From positions 1,364,001-1,428,000 of the forward strand of contig JAETXT010000009.1 in assembly GCA_019188255.1 (NCBI GenBank): 64,000 bases of DNA, written 5' to 3'. The notes beneath the pieces were generated by a model that saw only the letters and a program-made list of their open reading frames with translations, was not told where the DNA came from and searched no databases. A program made the translations under genes and the position numbers. Within the stretch, counting starts at the first letter, position 1; each line of letters begins with the position of its first letter. Origin of the DNA: Verticillium longisporum (lineage: Eukaryota; Ascomycota; Sordariomycetes; Glomerellales; Plectosphaerellaceae). This document shows, piece after piece, positions 25,817 through 38,100 of the stretch.

Positions 25817-27149
25817 CTACTCGTCATCCTTCTTGATAGATGGCGCCAGCGGGCTCTCGCTGCCATCAGAGCCCCCACCCGGAGAGCGTGTTGTTTCTGT
25901 ACCGTTCGTCTTCTCTCCGCCACACCCCTTGACCAGGCGATGCCTCTGTAGACGTGTTAGTTTGCACTGCCTCGACGCGTTACGGGAGCGAGACCAACCT
26001 TTAAAGCGTCTTTGCGAGAGAAGCTCTTGTCGCAGTGGTCGCAAGGAAAGGGCTTGACCGCCAGATGGATGCGCTTATGTCGCTTCAAGTCGTGATTTCG
26101 GTTGAAGGACTGAGGGCACTGATCGCACTTAAAGGGGCGCTCCTGAGGGTTATTCTGATGCGCACCATAGATGTGCTGCAGATGGTGGCCGCCATATCCC
26201 GGCAGATTCATGCCTGGCATGACGGAGAGCGGCCCACTGGGATTGCTGAGGTTGGACATGATGGGGCCGCCCATGGATGGAACCTGCATACCATACTGAA
26301 ACGGACGATATGGTTGAGGGGGCGCCATGCCAGAGTGATGGCCGGCAAGGGCGTGAAGGCCCCTGGAGGCAGCCGTCGACGTGGTGGGCGAGGGCGCACT
26401 GGACGAAGAGGGATAATAGGAAGGTTGATGAGGTGCCGAGCCGAAGGATGGCTGATGCGGCGTGGACGCCGACGAGAAGTAGCTTGGAGTCGAAGGGGGC
26501 CGTGTATATGGATCGACGTGAGACACGGCGCTCAAGGGCGTTGGAGGTTGCGTCGAGGCCGTCGACTGGGGATTCAGGATGCCGCCTCCCGGCGCCGTGT
26601 GGCCGTGAGCGTGACCGTGGGATGGCAGGCTGCCTGACGCGGCGCCTCCGTGGCCGAAGAGGCTGCCAGGGAACTGGTGCTGGCTGTGGCCGTTGGCGTG
26701 GCTGCTGTGGGCGTGGCCATAGGTGGGGGAGGGGTCATGGGGGGCGCGAGCGGTGGTGTTGTACATGGACGACCCGGGATCATATGAGCTCGCCTTATGG
26801 TCATATGGATGCGTATGCGCATGTGTGAGGGTATTTGGGGTTGGGGAGACGGAGCTGAGGGTGTAAGCTGGGGCGCTAGGCGTCGGCCACGATCCATGGG
26901 CAGAATAGTGACTGGACAGCCCGCTGAGGGCGCTGTGCTGCGAACTGCCGCTGTTTGCTCCAGAAGTCGAGGAACCGGGACTCAAGACGTCAGCGCCGCC
27001 TCCTGTTGGTGTCCGCGTTAGAATGTTTCTAGAGTCGTAGGGCGGACCATAACGCGAGGCGGCCGCCGGGGAAGTCCTTAGTTGGGCTTCCCTGGCAAGT
27101 CACCTTGCCATCGGGGTGTCTGGTCCTGGCGGGAGGAATGAGGGGCCAT
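25817..27149 (-). CDS. flbC: C2H2 zinc-finger regulator resembling FlbC
   Basis: Proposed exons are 27104-27149, 25999-27002 and 25817-25945, giving 392 residues. The two C-terminal fingers are clear: a C2H2 finger at about 308-328 (CDQCPQSFNRNHDLKRH...H) and a second at 336-358 (CDHCDKSF...RH...C) of C2HC type ending RLVKGC, split by the 53-nt last intron. The linker RIHLAVKPFP and the overall plan (a long Ser/Pro/His/Gly-rich N-terminus with two terminal fingers) fit FlbC, an activator of asexual sporulation that acts upstream of brlA in Aspergillus. The fingers are seen; the FlbC name is from memory of the family. The first intron (27003-27103, GTGACT donor, TCTAAC branch, CAG acceptor, phase 1) is inferred. 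The frame inside that intron is also open toward exon 2, so the N-terminal 16 residues are uncertain. Confidence 0.75.
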
Positions 27150-28477
27150 GGTGTTCTCACTGGGTACTTCGGGAGGCTGCGATGATATGCCCAGCCGTGG
27201 CAAGGCAGCGTTCCTCCGATCCTTCAGTCCTTCGAAATCCATAGCACCTCAGTTGCGTCGGGTTTCTCCTGCTGTCGTAGTCGTAGTACCCGTGGCTCGC
27301 CTGGGTGACAACATGCGTCAGAGCAGCCACTCCGAAGGAAGACGCTCTCCTGAAGGGGCGGACAGTGCAGTCGCTAGGCGCTGGCACCGGCGAGATCGCA
27401 GTAGAGAAACGACAACGACGCGGCGTCGATGCGCAGCTCTGTCTAGGCAAGCAAAGAAACGGTGCTGGTCTCTGAAGAGGCGGCCGTCGTTGCTGTTGCT
27501 GTTGCTGTCGCGAAAAAAAAAAACCGTGTGCGTATGGCTGGGTGAGTAGTGCTTGTGGTGGTAATGGTGGAGGTAGAATAGTGGTTTGTGGCGGATGGTG
27601 TTCAGCAGGCGTTCCTCGACGCCAAGGGCGATGCTGGTGGTGTAAGTTGTTGAGGCGCGCCGCAAGGTTCCGCCGCAATGGTGTTGGTCACGTAATTGGG
27701 GGGGAGGGGAAAGCTTGAGGAGACCTGGCCAGCTTTCCCAGTAGTTGGAACAATGCAGACGAAAAGTGTGGTATCGTGGAGTCGTGTTTCTGTCGTCCAA
27801 GGTCGTTGGGGCGGGTATCGTAAGGTGAGTACTGTTGGACAAGGTGAAAAGCAGCTGTGGTGAGAGCTGAGGATGGCTTGATGCTGGGGAAGAGGCAGGG
27901 TTGGATATATGTACAGGGCTTTGTTACCTTTGAGCTTGCACTTGCACTTGCACACACTCGGCTGGGTTGTCTACCTGGCACCCCGTACCTGGATACTTGG
28001 ATAACTGGATACCTGGGGTCTGGGTAGCGAAGGGGCCAGAGGCGAGAGGCGACAGGCGAGAGCCAAAGAGACAGACAAGGGCATGCTGCTCCCTGACTTC
28101 CACGAGACGAGCTGACCGAACCGGACTGGGCTACCAGACCCTGGCAAGATGGGCCCTGTCTTTTCTTGCCCCAGAACCCAACCCAGCGCACCAGCACCAG
28201 CACCCGCACGACCTCCAGCCCCAGCTCCGGCACGGGGCAGCAGTCAGGAAGGCAATACTGGCGAGAGTAGGTAGGTGCGAGGGGGCCACCAGTGTGAGCC
28301 GCCCAACAATAGGGAAACATGAACCGACAAAGTAGCGCGCCTGCTGCCCCAGAGCTGGGACTGGGCCGTGACCGGGGCTGATGGCGACTGGATAGTGTCG
28401 ACTTTAGTGGCTAGGGGGGGTTACATGTGAAAGGGGTGTCAAGGTATAAGGACGAGGAGCGGAAAGGAAGGGGAGGA

Positions 28478-28493
28478 GGGGGGGGGGGGGGGG
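28478..28493 (+). repeat. 16-base G run
   Basis: Sixteen consecutive G residues in a purine-rich stretch. It could form a quadruplex in single strands and is a likely site of length errors. Confidence 0.85.
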
Positions 28494-29700
28494 TGGATGT
28501 CCTGGGACGACTGGGCCGGCTCGGTTCTGGTCAACAGTGAGTGAGGTGCGGGAAGGATGCGCTGCGCTGGATCAAACTTGGGAGAGTCCCGGGTGGCACC
28601 TGCCTGCTAGTTCGGGAGGGCTGAAAAAGACCCCTGGAGGGTTGGATGGCTGGGTGGCCACTGACAATCCAATATGGGTAGGGAAGCGGCGGTACGGTGG
28701 TCACGGCGAGTACATTGTAGGCAGGCAAAAGGTAAGGAAAGCATGGCGAGAATCAAGCTACCTGGGCAAGCACCTTGTCTCTCTCATCAACGGCAAACGA
28801 GCTTGTCCGGGCGAGAGAAGTACATAGACCGCCGCCCGACTCTACCTCAGCCAAGTTGATAGCTATGACTCCCATCCCATGTTCGCTCGTTCAAAGCCTC
28901 GCTGTTTTGCCACGCCCTCGCATCCTTGTGCGAAGAAGAGAATAAGCTCCACGTAAATCGAGAGGGAATAATATCTCTCGAGATAATCATGCATGACGAC
29001 TGAAGACTGAGTCGTCTTGAATGCTTGCTGGGCCTCACGGGAGAGGGGGTCGGGGGCGGCGGGTGAGGAACGCAGAACGCCTTGGGCTTGCATGGCCAAG
29101 ATCAGATCAGGTCAAGTCACAGATGGCCAGGGGAAGGGAAGGGGGTACCTTGTCCTTTTTTCCCTCAACGTGACAAAACTGGTGTGGTTCAGGTGGTGCG
29201 GTGCGCACTTCCGGCTTTGCTCTATGATCAGATAAGTAATGTAGTAGCAAGTGCCCCATCAACGAGAGGCAAGGATCAGGCTATGATAGTCCTCCTCATG
29301 CTCGAATCATGTACATGGCACCGAGCTTCGATATCCTAAGATAGGAGCCCTTCTTTGGTCACTTAATTCATTGTACAGTTCAATCACGAAAGGTCGGATA
29401 GCAGGCAGCGCAGGTAACAACCAGACACATTGTGCATGACGCACACAGTGCACGGTACATGATACTCCGTCTCCCCATCAAAAGTCCTCAGGTTTCTACT
29501 CACCTGGCTCCAGTTGGGACACTTCCATGCTTGGCAGCCAAACTGCGGGCAAGGATCGAAAACGTGAGGAGGAGGAGGGGGGGGCACCAACGCGAACGGC
29601 AGGGGGCCCCAATTCCAAGGGTGTGGTCTCAGGGGAGGGGCTAGACCTGCCATTGTGAAAAAAAAAACATGAGATCAAGTAATACGCATTCCGCCAGCCG

Positions 29701-29750
29701 GGCAGTCCGCCCAAGCTGGCAGTCCGCCCAAGCTGGCAGCCCACCCAAGG
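29701..29750. repeat. 17-bp tandem repeat, two perfect units plus a diverged third
   Basis: The unit GGCAGTCCGCCCAAGCT occurs at 29701-29717 and 29718-29734. A third, diverged unit follows to about 29750. Confidence 0.85.
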
Positions 29751-32700
29751 CCCAAGGTCAAGGCCCAAGACCAAGCCAGGCCGCCTCGCCCACCGCCCGC
29801 CCACCGGGTCACCTCGTGCCAGGACCAGGGTATTGAGAGCGAACTAGACCAGAGAGCAGCGACTCTTTTTCGGGCCCAAGAGTCGACCAAGGGGGGGTTC
29901 GCCAGACGCCAATGGCAGGCGGGCAGGCACCTCAGCACGAGCGCGCGTGTGTGGAGCTTGCCTAGAACTTCATCGTGAATAAGGAAGTAGCTTAGCCAGA
30001 TCTCAAACCGAAACCCCCCTCCAAGGACGTGGGTGCGTGCCATCCCATGCCACGGCGTGCCAAACCAATGGAGTGGCCATCTTCCCCGGGATGGAGGCTG
30101 GTCCTTGTTTGGTGCTTCTGTCCTTCAAGTGGTGTGCACCAAATCTTTGGGATCTGCAATGGGGGTTCTTGTCAGTCATATTAATTTGTCTGCACTGCCA
30201 AAATTTCGCTGTGCGAGAGGCTTACATGTACATGGACCATGATCGACCCGCTAGCGAACGAGTCCCATCGTCTTGACTGGCCCCGTACCTCTCATTTACA
30301 TGTGGACGCAGCGGGCTAGGCAAGGTTGGCAGGCATGGCGGTGGGCCGCCTCGCCTCGTAGGATGCTGCTTCGAGACAGGCCTACTAGCAATCCAGTGTT
30401 CGAGATGAAGCCGCCTTCCGAGGCCGAAGGCACACAGGTCGGGCCGGGCCACACATATCGAGAGGGTCCACAGGCCACCAGGCGACGCGAAGGCCATATG
30501 CTCAACCCTCCATACTTGCGCAACAGAGAGCATCCATTAGAGTGCCCGTTGACGTTTTGTTCTTGTCGGGATATGTAAGCACCTAGGCCGTCATGAGGTG
30601 CCATGGCGTCACCGATGGTGAACTCGTTTGGCGTGCATCGGCCTGGTCCCAGCTCGTGCTCCAGACAGCAACCACCTCGCGCCGCATCAGATCAGCTGTT
30701 ATAAGGTACTGGGGATCAGGGGACAGTGCGTGTGGCAGGCAGTCTCCCTCCCTGTCCCGGACGCTAGCCATTGTTCTGGTCTTGGACCTCCCCAGTTTTT
30801 TAAACTTTCGGTTGAGATGAACAGGATTGATTGCTGTGCCCCAGAAGGACATGGGGGTGCGCCGATCCAGGAGCTCCACGCAAGTTGCATCTGTCCGTCT
30901 TCGTGCATCCTCTTCAAAAAATGTATTCGCCGGTCCGGCCGGTAAGTAAAACTACCGACCGTACGTGCCATTGTTCCAAGATTGTCGTTCAGTTCGTGTT
31001 GACAGGTACAGTGAAAGAACAGAAACTCTGGAATGGCCGCTTATCAGGGCAGTCGAAACCTGTGCCCCAGAAGCCCGCACTCCAGAAGCCCAGTACGGCC
31101 CATCACCTATCCGGCCAGATGGTAGTCTCGCTTCTGGATATTCGTTCTCGTCTACCTAAACCAAAAACATCAGCGGAACTCACGGGGGGGAGATGAATGA
31201 GCACCAAGCGAGGTGTGACTGTATCGTCGATCGGCCACTCCTGACTTGCTGTGACATTTAGCACTCTTCATTCGTACCTTTTTGTCGGGTTTCCATCTTG
31301 TACGTCGGTTTCCTCTGATGCCGACAAATGCGCCAGCGCGACCCTTGCTCAACCCACACAACAGCGTTACGACGGCGCCGACTGCAAGAAGGGCATCGGA
31401 GGTTTGCTTCCTTGGAATCTCTGTACCTGCTCTCTAATTTCGTCAACGCGAAACGTGTCGTTGGGTCGCCCGATACGTGGCTCACTGAGATGTTCTTCCA
31501 CTTGGCAGTAAAACTTGTCGCAATCACGTCACAGCTGTTGTGACGCGCCTGTCGTCTCTCCCGCGCGCAGACCTGCCCCAAACACCACCCCCAGCCGCCG
31601 TTTGTGGTCAGTGCTTCCTATGATAAGACGGGGCCCTGCTCAACGACGCGGCCAGCGAGTGACGAGACCAGCCGCCCGCATGGGTGCGAGCAAGTAGTGC
31701 GTAGGCGATGGAGCTGAGAAGAGTGACTCCACACCGTCAAACCGGCTCCCATTCGCAAGGGGTAAAGGGGGGGGGGGGCCCTCCTTGATGGAACGAGGCC
31801 CTGTCTGGTTGGTCGCACCCCAAACGCATACTGCAGCTGCAGGTGAATCACTCGCCCGCCTACTCGCTGCCTTCCAGTCACTATGAATGCCCTGATTACC
31901 ACTTGATGCATGCTTGCCCCCAGACTTTGCCGGCGAGCGTTTTAGAGCTGGGAAATTCGACGGAACCAAGCCGTGGTGCCCCGGCCGCTTGAGACCAGGC
32001 CTCCGAAATGATAGGGAAATGACGGGCAGTGAAGCGTAGCTCATGGTTACCATACTGTCCAAGGACCCACTGTTACGGTCATCTGGTCAACGATTTTTCC
32101 TGACCTTTCATCTGATCAGTCTCTCATCGCTGGATGGCAGTGTGCGAACCCTGACATTGGCCAACAGGACTGATATTGAGGGGAGGCCTGCATCACCATC
32201 GCCGCATGCTCGTGGTTCTGATGTGCTGCCAAAAACACAGAGCTCGTGATGTTGATCTTCTTTTTTTGGAGTCCGAGGCAGAACCAACGTCAATGTGCAA
32301 GACGCACGATCCCGTTCTTGTTGCATGGAGGCAAGCGAAGCTAATACAGTAACTTGACTTTGCCAAGGACGGCGACAATGCCAGAATCGTCAACTTGGAG
32401 CCGCCTTTACCGGCTTGACCGTTGAGGCTCAAATCGTCTAGACAGTCTGAGGTAGACGCGATCGCCAGTGTGTACATGTAAGCGAAGCGAACACTAATGC
32501 CAGCCATGTGCAGATCGAAATGCACTGATACCCCGTGCAACCTGCCCCAGGACCAGCCTTGGATGCTTACAGTACGTACGTTCCGGCCTGGGGGGGCATC
32601 ATGGTCCCTGCGGCTTCTGCCCAGGACATAGCTCCATTCCAGGACCCTCGTGAGCTAATCGAAAACGAGATTAATACAGGACAGGCCATGTCTGGCCAGG

Positions 32701-35097
32701 AAGCTCTTGACCCTTTTCGGGAATTTTTGACGAGATATGGGAGGTGCGGGGGTCGCGTGTTCTGATCCAGTTTTGGTCTTAGCTTCTGAAAAAGGTGGAC
32801 TGCCGAGCATGACCTAGTCTCTGTATGCACCAAGAGACGTCCCGGCTGGCACGTCGCGGCACATGTTGAGTAGTCCTCTTCTAGCATGGCATCAACCACT
32901 GGCCGTTTTGCCGTGCCCTGATGATGCAAGCCGAGTAATTAGAGAATGGCGTAGCTGGTGTAGACGAGTACCTTGACCATACCAACTCGTGCCCAATTCG
33001 ATTAGCGTTACCGCGTTGGTATCTCTGTCAGTTGAGTGCCAGAAGCCACGGCGTCCTTGTCAAAGTTCCTCGGGTCGTGACCCGTCGTCTGCATGGCGTC
33101 AAACAAGGTTGAGCGAACGGGCTTGAAGCCACACGCGCGCGAGCCTTGCCGTTCTAGTGGTGGACACACCGAGGCCGGAGAGGCAGGTTGCTGAAGTGGT
33201 CATGACCACTACATGGTATTCCCGAGAACACATGCTGGTCATCACATCATACGGCCCACAGACTGGAAAGGTGGAGAAGTCCCTTGTCGAGGGAAACTGG
33301 GTTCAACCCCCGTCGCAAAGCCGTAGAAAGCGGATGATACCACAGTTTGCGTTTGGCGGAGCTGTTCGAGCTTCATGTGGGCAGCGGAAACCATCCGTTC
33401 GAAAAGATGGGGCCGCGGGTGACTGGGGCTCACTACGACGCTGCTTCGTGCCCATCGCTAGTGAAGTTGCTTTGTGCAGAGGGACGGACCCCTTGTCGGC
33501 AAGTCAAGCCTCTTTTCTGGGGTTGGCGCCAGCGCTGGGACGCTTGAGGGTGTGGCAGCCGACAGGGCGTGGTGGGCCGATGTGGGATAATTCATATCGC
33601 CGCTGACGGAAGAGCAGAGAACGCGCCGATCGGAGGGTAACGCTGGCGCAATGTTCTGCCTGCCCACTGACAGTTCTTGGGGGACAGACCCGAACGGCTG
33701 GGCGGGCCATGTCAGAAGTTGTGCGGGACCTTTGGTCTGTGGTATCTCACCCGGGTTTCCCTCGACCTCGAGAGGTCGCCCCGGAACATCCGCAGTCGGG
33801 GTCTACGAAATTGGCATCGGCGACCAGTTTCCTTAGTGTGGGTGGGGTTTGGCAGTCCTGACCTCGTGGGACACCAGGATTTAGCAGTGCTGCTGGGATA
33901 AGCCATCCGCGACTACCGCTACACAAGCAACAACGCCATCACCGCCAACCCGTCCGCCGCATCTTCAGGCTGCATGAAACAACGACATGGCTCAGTCCGT
34001 GCGGCCAGGCACAATGACGAGCGGTGGCGCTTCAGGAGACTGGAGAGCAGGATTGCAGTGTCAGGGGGGGAAGACGCCGGGGGAGGCCGCGAAGAACGGT
34101 AGGTAGCCCGTACTGCAGTCAGAGAGGCAGGTCCACTGGCTGGTTCACGAAAAAAGGTACCGACTGCCACAAGCGCGGGCGCCCTGTGTATCCAGGCAAT
34201 CGGGTAATCCGGCGGCGCCTGGGCCATGACCAGTGACCCAGTGGACAGAGCCCCTGGCGGTCCCAGATTGCCAGGCCAGGTCCAGCCCTTTCTGTGGTCG
34301 ATTCGCACAGCTTTGCCGACGCGACGGCGTCTCAAGTGACAGGGCATGCACGGTACCTTACGTGTGATATACCTTCGGGTGGCTGAGGCGTAGCCAGAGC
34401 TTGCCGCAAGTCCCTCCGTGAGAAATAAGATGCGGCGTGGAGGATGGCGTTTGGAGGCGTCCCACCAAAGAGACCGTGCTCTCGATCGGGTTTGTCCTGG
34501 GGATGATGTGGGTGGTGTTCCTTCAAGGGTCCAGGTCCAAGGGCGAACATGTGCCTGGCTGATTTGAGCGACTCAACAACTGACGATTCAAAGTTTCTTA
34601 GCTCGTCGTGAGTTGGTCCTACATGTACGTTCGGTTCGGCCTCTTGTGTCGAGCTGAAAAGGAGGGTTCGGACTCGAGCATCCGTTGCAATTTGGAGGAT
34701 GGTATCGGAAGAAGACGAAGCAACGAGGAAACCTGATGAAGAGCGACAAGGTCTGGTCGGGAAGGCTAGCCGCTCAATAATGCCAATAAATGCTGCGAGG
34801 TTGCCAGGTGTGTGACAGATCAGGTCAGCTCGCTCTTGTCTGTCGCATTCAGGTTCAGAGTGGAACCCATTTCCTTCCTTCCCATTTGTTTTCTGAAGGG
34901 GGAGCAAAAGGGGGCGGGAGAGAGGGTGAGTGGAAAGGGGGACCGGTGCCGGGGCGGATGGCTCTTGCTGGCTGGCACTTGCTGGCAGTCTGCCTTCATG
35001 AGGCAAGGGTGTTCATGGTATGGCCTAGGGTTCCGAATTGCTGGGTGCCCCGAGGCAGACTCGCTCGGTAGTAGGTACTGTCGGCCTCTTTCTACAA

Positions 35098-35157
35098 GTA
35101 CATGGTACATCGTACATGGTACGTCCGGGTTGGGCTCTCAGAGCAGGTACATGGTCC
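35098..35157. repeat. GTACATGGTAC repeat cluster
   Basis: GTACATGGTAC occurs at 35098-35108 and 35112-35122, three bases apart. A third copy with one changed base lies at 35147-35157. Its reverse complement occurs at 10823-10833. Confidence 0.85.
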
Positions 35158-38100
35158 ACGTTTCGGCGCCTGCTGGTAGAGTCGCAACGAAGGATTGTAT
35201 GAACCCGAGGCATGCGTCTATTATCCGATGCTTACATGGCTCTGTTGCAGTGTCTTGTGAGGCAATGGGCATTGGCACCAAGCGACATACAGTATGCAAG
35301 AAAGAGAGAATGAGCCGAAACAAGAAGAGCAGCAGCAGCAAACCAGAGCTGAGGTGCACCTTCTGGTGCAGGAGCAAAAGGCAAACCTAAATGGAAGGAG
35401 CTCGGGCCACATGCCCCCCTCCCCGCTCCCACCCCCCTTGCTCCTTCCTCCTCTCTCCCCTCCCACTAGACGGAAGCCACAGGCACCTCAACGGGTGGGA
35501 CAATGGGCTGACGACGTCCCTGGTCTTCTGCACCGAAGGGCAGGCAGTTTCGTCTTGCCACACAAGTCAAAGTCTCATCGGCCTGGTCTGAGGACTTGTC
35601 TTGGGTCATCAAGCAGCTCGATGCACAGGGATCATTCGAGCCTCACACTCATCGCACGTCGCCAGCAAACATCCAACATCCGGTTTACCATCCATCAGTA
35701 ACGATAGCTCGAAAAAGAAGAAAAAAAAAGAAAAAAAAAAGCATCGACAACTCCGACACAAGTCACGCCCACCACCACACTCGAGCAATAGTGTGCGCGA
35801 GCATGACCGGTCAACCACACAATGGTGCATCCTGTCGTGCAACCACCCCTCCTAGTGGCCATTAGGCTGCCACCTCACAGCAGCATCCCCCCTCAACGCA
35901 CCCCTTGCCTGGTATGGCACATCAATGCAGAGGCAATGCCTCCCCATGGCTGCCGCTCAGAAAGCGAGGACACCTCGACGACATTCGTGGTGTGCGTGCT
36001 CTACAACCCACGTCGCACTGCACCCCCGATGCAGCCCCACGACAGCCTTTGGAGCTTGAGAGGTCCCTCCCTGCATTCTTGTCTGCCTCGCAGCGAGCAG
36101 CTGGCCACGCCCCAACCAACTCGCTACCTGGGCCATCTGCTCAAGCTCTTGGCTCTTGAGCCACACTAGTCCTTTGCCCATGTTTGAGCACAGGTAACCC
36201 AATGATCAATGACACGCTCGTGCGTTGCTGACTTTCAGCTGATGCAAAGGACGACTAGGTTTTCTGGCAGATCGGTCGCGTTGTAGCTCACCCTTCTCCT
36301 GCGCCGTTCAGACCAAGTACGTTTTCGAGGCTTGGAATACAGACTTGACGATCTATATGATTTCAAGGGTTGCGAAAAGGTCCCCCCGGGCTCGAAACTT
36401 CTCTCATCGGCACCGCTTATTGACCGACTTGGTGATTGAATTGGACAGTGTTGCGAAGATCGAGATGGACTCAGAGACAAAAAGAACTACTGACGCGCCC
36501 CTCGATTGCGACGAGAACCCCTGTGCCGATCTCCCAGCCATCCGCGTGCGTGGCGTCCCACTGCCGCTGACTGGCTGCTATCTCCGCCATGTTGCGTCCA
36601 CCCAGATTCACACCCCCGCCCGACGAAAAGGCATATCCACTTTCGAGCTATAACCCTAGTTATACAATACGGATGGTAAGGTAGGTCTTGGATCCCCCCC
36701 TATCACTGGCCATTCCAACCATTGTGGCAGTATCTCACTTTGCTGCTCCGGCCGTAGTTTATGTCTCAGCGGGAGCCGCATCGTTCCGATCGTAACGTAT
36801 GTGGATGGTGTGGTTCAGCGCCGCTAATAGACGGGAGAGACTTCGTGGGTGTACCCGCGCTTCCCACACGAACTTGCGTCATGGATTTGGCGGATTCTGC
36901 TCATACAACCGGCCTGGATTCACGTCTCAGGCCTGATAAAGACACCCGCTCTTCAATGTCAGTGATGAAGGATCTCGTCAAACTGATTAAGCCTCGAGAG
37001 CCACTGAACCACCTGTTTTCGTGCCTGAATTCCCATGGCAGCATATAGCGGCCCCTCACAGCCACCGTAATGTAGTGCGACTCTTTCTCGTGGGACTGTG
37101 ATCTCAGAGCAAGGGAACGATCCATGGATAAACATACCTAGTTGACCAATGCAGCTCTCCAAATCTTGTCTACATTGTCCATTCCTGTCTACTTCCCCAT
37201 TCTCAAGGGCAGAAAAACCCCCGTCGCCGGACACCATCTGCGTCACTTCAGAAGGTCAGCGTCCTGTGTCTGGCAGACACTGGCCAGATCTATATTGGAT
37301 GCTGCTAAACCGTCGGCTCCCCCGAGCCGTCGGCCTTGCCTGAAGCGCCAGAAGCAACGTGATGTCTCGGACAGCCTGATGCCCGACATTCGGCACATGT
37401 GTGCACAGCAAAGCTGAGGCGGCGTAACAGTTGAGAGACACCACTGATACGGGAGGAGGGGTTGTGATCAGATTCGACGTGGTGTCTCGCAGTGCATCGG
37501 TCGGGAGGTCCCTTGAATGTCTAGAAAATAGTCTTTTGTCTCGGTGACCGACGGGCAAGCGCGCGCACCAGTCGGGTTGCAAGCCTGTTGTGGATTTTGG
37601 GACGAGGAATTTGTTCTTCGGGGAGCCGCGAGCTTGAAAGTGGAGGTCCGGACGGCCTTGTCAAGACGCATGGGAGTATTTGCCTGGGCTGGATATCCCC
37701 CAAGGACGAGAAAGTCCGCCGACGCAGTACGACAGGGAGCCGTCTCGCGTCTCGAGGTCATCGATATACCTACCCTTGGACAACTGATTTCCCTGGTGCC
37801 ATCCATAGTAGGCCGCCCCCCACCTCCCTGCCTTTTCGTCGAAAAGCAAGCAGGTGGAATAGGCTAGAAGAGCAAGCTTTGACCGGCTGGCACCTGTCTT
37901 AAGCTGATAGCCTCAGCTTGTCAGCTAAGCCTCTGTGCGCCCACCTCGTGCGCAGATGGACAAAGAAAGAATAGTTGGTCTGTCAGCGCGAATGGGGTTG
38001 TGCGGAAGGCCAGAATGATTCCGACAGCTGGCTATACCGTTCTGGGCACAGCCTACATGTGAGTCTTTTTGACGTATGTATGTACCATTCAATGGACTTG

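Noticed and set aside
32535..32765. 76-codon plus frame with protein-like composition
   Set aside because: Starts at GTG, no upstream exon with a good donor, no family recognised.
33290..33325. tRNA-like GGTTCAACCCCC
   Set aside because: The flanking bases do not form a T-stem and no A box or acceptor stem lies at the right distance.
34332..35006. 224-codon minus frame
   Set aside because: Begins at a TTG rather than ATG, no domain, Ser/Pro/Arg-rich random composition.
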